Positions 61,888 to 64,000 of a DNA stretch of 64,000 nucleotides are shown piece after piece (position 1 is the first letter of the stretch; each line of letters starts with the position of its first letter). Source of the DNA: Chryseobacterium fluminis (GTDB taxonomy: Bacteria > Bacteroidota > Bacteroidia > Flavobacteriales > Weeksellaceae); NCBI RefSeq assembly GCF_026314945.1, contig NZ_CP111121.1, positions 868,001-932,000 on the forward strand, given 5' to 3'. The translations under genes were made by a program, and so were the position numbers. A model generated the notes under the pieces. The model worked only from the letters and a program-made list of their open reading frames with translations. It was not told where the DNA came from and did no database searches.

Positions 61888-64000
61888 TTACTTTTTAATC
61901 GATTTTTTAACCTCTTTGGCTTCAGCTACAATCTCTGGGAAATCTTTATAATTATTAATGATCTGATCACAGGTGTAACTTGCCTGGTAGTTATCTTTTA
62001 AGCCTACATAATTCCTAGCCATCAGGACCAGAGCCTTAGCACCCCAGTACTCTTCCGATGCATAATTGTTGGCCAGCTTAAAGATCGTTTCATTGGAGGA
62101 TTTGAAAGCTTTTCCTTTGTTCTGATAGAATGCTTTTGCATACAGTGCTTCTGCCGCCACTTCGGTATTGGAAGATTTTTCCAGAGAAGTATACGCGTTT
62201 TGGGCGTCTTTATCTTTACCGGAATTCATCAGGCTTCTGGCTTTGATCACTTTTGCCGTTTCAATGACTGCAGTAGAATTTTTGTTATTGGCAATAACAG
62301 CATCCGCCAGTTTCTCAGCCTGGGCGAAATTCTTTTCATCCGCATACAGCTTCATCAGCTCTACATTTGCATAATTTTTAACATTAACGTCTGAAGAATT
62401 TTTAATATTTTCCAGGTACTTTCTGGCTTCAGCCTGATTACCCTGTGCCATATAGATTTGAGCCAAACGGGTCTGTGCATCATCCTGATAATCGTTCTGG
62501 ACATTAGCAACTTCCTGTAAAACCAATAATGCCTTTGTCGCATTCTTCGTCTGATAATAGCTCTCTCCCAGCTCATATTTGGCCTGGTAAAGTCCTTCTC
62601 CTGTAGGATTCTGGGTTAAATATTTCTCGTAATAGGAGATGGCATTTTTATAATCCTTTTTTGTAAAGTACTGCTTCGCTGTGGAAAGATTGATTTCATC
62701 AATTTCAGATGCATCTACATTCACCCCTATATTTTTTGCAAAACTTTCATATCCTGCAACATCTCCGTTTTTAGTGAATACAGGTTTCGCAGCCTGAACA
62801 ATCTTTTCTGCATACGCTGTGTTTCTGTATTGTTCACCCAGCGATTTCAATTCAGATAAGGCCTTTTCGTTCTGGTTCTGATCGATATAATTCTGCGCTC
62901 TGTAAATCGAAGCATTGGCAATAAGATCTTTATCCGAAGAAGTTTTAATCACTTTCCCAAAGAAATCATTGGCATTGGCAAAATCGTCCTGCGCTGCATA
63001 AGCAGTTCCGATTTCGTACTGGGCATCGTCATAATACTCGGATCCCGGATATTTTGACAACAGATTTTTTAAATTGGTAATTTTCGCCTGTGTATCTCCT
63101 TTAAACCCTAACGCCATTGCTTTCTGGTATAAAGTATAATCTGTAGCATCCTCGTTTTTGTCATAAATGGCGATGGCTTCATTCAGATTATTATTAGCAT
63201 AATTAATATCTGCCAGACGAAGTTCTGCATCATTTTTAAACTCAGGTTTCGGATTGTTCAGGTATTGCTTAAAATAAGTTTCCGCCTGGTCAAATTTTTT
63301 AGATTTAAAATAAGCATATCCAAGATCATAGGGTAACTGCTGCTTTTCAGGAAAAGTTTCGTTCAGTAATTTTTCATAACGCACGATTGCAGACGGATAA
63401 TTTGCTTTTTGATAATAGACCTGACCTAACCAATACAAAGCCCTGTTGTTAAATTCCTTATTGATGTTAAAACCTAAACTTCGCAGGAAGTACTGCTCTG
63501 CCCCATCATAATTTCCTTTGTTGAATTCTTCCGTTCCCAGAAGGTAGGAAACCTCCTGATCTACTTTATCGATATCGGGAGAAGAACTCTGGAGTTTATC
63601 AATAGCATTCAGGGTTTCTTTGAAGTTTCCGGAATACAGATAGGATTTCACAAGAATCGATCTCATTTCAGAAGCGTTTGCCGCATTCTGATTTTCGTTA
63701 ATATAGCTTTGAATGACCGCTGAAGGACTTTCAAAAGGGTTACCGATATCATAGCTTAACTTTGCATATTGCTCGTGTGCCAGTTTTTTGACCTTCGGAT
63801 CATAATTCATCTGGTAAGAAGAACGGAAAGCAGAAAGGGCTTCCTGCTTTTTATCAACTGCCAGATAAGCATTACCGAGCTGATAGTAAGCATTCTGAGC
63901 CAATGCAGAGTTGCTGTTCAGCAATTGGTTATAATAGGAAACCGCCTCGTCATATTTTTTCAGTTTAGCGGCAACAAATCCCATTTCATACAGATCGTTT
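61888..64000 (-). CDS. Large TPR-repeat protein, partial
   Basis: At least 703 codons of tandem tetratricopeptide repeats; the frame is open through the window edge, so the N-terminus is missing. Repeats include YDEAVSYYNQLLNSNSALAQ, NAYYQLGNAYLAVDKKQEAL, YKNAISYYEKYLTQNPTGEG and YDDAQYEIGTAYAAQDDFAN. The C-terminus ends EIVAEAKEVKKSIKK. Such proteins act as scaffolds, often in the periplasm; no signal peptide can be checked here. It is upstream of the outer-membrane barrel gene in the same direction, and the pair probably works together. Confidence 0.8.
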   Translation of the reverse strand, partial: NDLYEMGFVAAKLKKYDEAVSYYNQLLNSNSALAQNAYYQLGNAYLAVDKKQEALSAFRSSYQMNYDPKVKKLAHEQYAKLSYDIGNPFESPSAVIQSYINENQNAANASEMRSILVKSYLYSGNFKETLNAIDKLQSSSPDIDKVDQEVSYLLGTEEFNKGNYDGAEQYFLRSLGFNINKEFNNRALYWLGQVYYQKANYPSAIVRYEKLLNETFPEKQQLPYDLGYAYFKSKKFDQAETYFKQYLNNPKPEFKNDAELRLADINYANNNLNEAIAIYDKNEDATDYTLYQKAMALGFKGDTQAKITNLKNLLSKYPGSEYYDDAQYEIGTAYAAQDDFANANDFFGKVIKTSSDKDLIANASIYRAQNYIDQNQNEKALSELKSLGEQYRNTAYAEKIVQAAKPVFTKNGDVAGYESFAKNIGVNVDASEIDEINLSTAKQYFTKKDYKNAISYYEKYLTQNPTGEGLYQAKYELGESYYQTKNATKALLVLQEVANVQNDYQDDAQTRLAQIYMAQGNQAEARKYLENIKNSSDVNVKNYANVELMKLYADEKNFAQAEKLADAVIANNKNSTAVIETAKVIKARSLMNSGKDKDAQNAYTSLEKSSNTEVAAEALYAKAFYQNKGKAFKSSNETIFKLANNYASEEYWGAKALVLMARNYVGLKDNYQASYTCDQIINNYKDFPEIVAEAKEVKKSIKK

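Overview
The window looks like a chromosome segment of a Bacteroidota bacterium, most likely a Chryseobacterium-like member of the Flavobacteriia. The evidence is a SusC/SusD pair, promoters of the form TTTG-N19/20-TAnnTTTG with no Shine-Dalgarno sites, an ISAon1-type transposon, a Bacteroidota-type class I lanthipeptide leader, and many hairpin-bearing intergenic repeats. The genus is an inference from gene content.

Layout. (1) 1-2400: a small unknown gene, an apparently empty or decayed stretch, and a quinone oxidoreductase. (2) 2400-41040: a large rhamnogalacturonan-I (pectin) utilisation locus. On the + strand are a GH28, a DUF4450/GH142-like enzyme, an unassigned six-hairpin glycosidase, a GntR/LacI-chimera regulator and an NTF2-like secreted protein. 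On the - strand are L-rhamnose catabolism (bifunctional aldolase/dehydrogenase, isomerase, kinase, FMN lactate dehydrogenase), SusC/SusD, RhaT, GH105, CE12, PL11, a DUF4350-like protein, GH106, a second CE12, GH2 and a second GH28. (3) 41400-51560: housekeeping or unlinked genes: class II cAMP phosphodiesterase, PAS histidine kinase, CE1-like esterase, PQQ sugar dehydrogenase, YihY, a secreted protein and an Omp85-like barrel. (4) 51850-59700: a very AT-rich accessory island with a lanthipeptide precursor, lanC, a divergent lanB, two CarboxypepD_reg proteins, an IS3 element that truncates lanB, a truncated LysM-like gene and an intact ISAon1/ISL3-like element with an 8-bp target duplication. 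(5) 59900-64000: tRNA-Arg(UCG), an outer-membrane barrel and a TPR protein running off the window.

How the pectin genes work together: CE12 esterases deacetylate RG-I, PL11 cleaves the backbone, GH105 removes the unsaturated end, GH28 and GH106 take off galacturonate and rhamnose, and GH2 removes a side-chain sugar. SusCD imports oligomers and RhaT imports rhamnose. RhaI, the kinase, RhaEW and LldD then convert rhamnose to DHAP plus pyruvate. Four copies of a palindromic operator (consensus TGYAATCGATTRCA) sit in front of the first GH28, the NTF2-like gene, rhaT and PL11, which argues for one repressor-controlled regulon.

The least ordinary part is the lanthipeptide island. It has a precursor with a 31-residue GG leader and a Cys/Ser/Thr-rich core, divergent near-consensus promoters, and two downstream CarboxypepD_reg proteins. 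It is also decaying: lanC and the 5' end of lanB each carry an apparent one-base homopolymer frameshift, and an IS3 copy without a target duplication joins lanB to an unrelated LysM-like gene.
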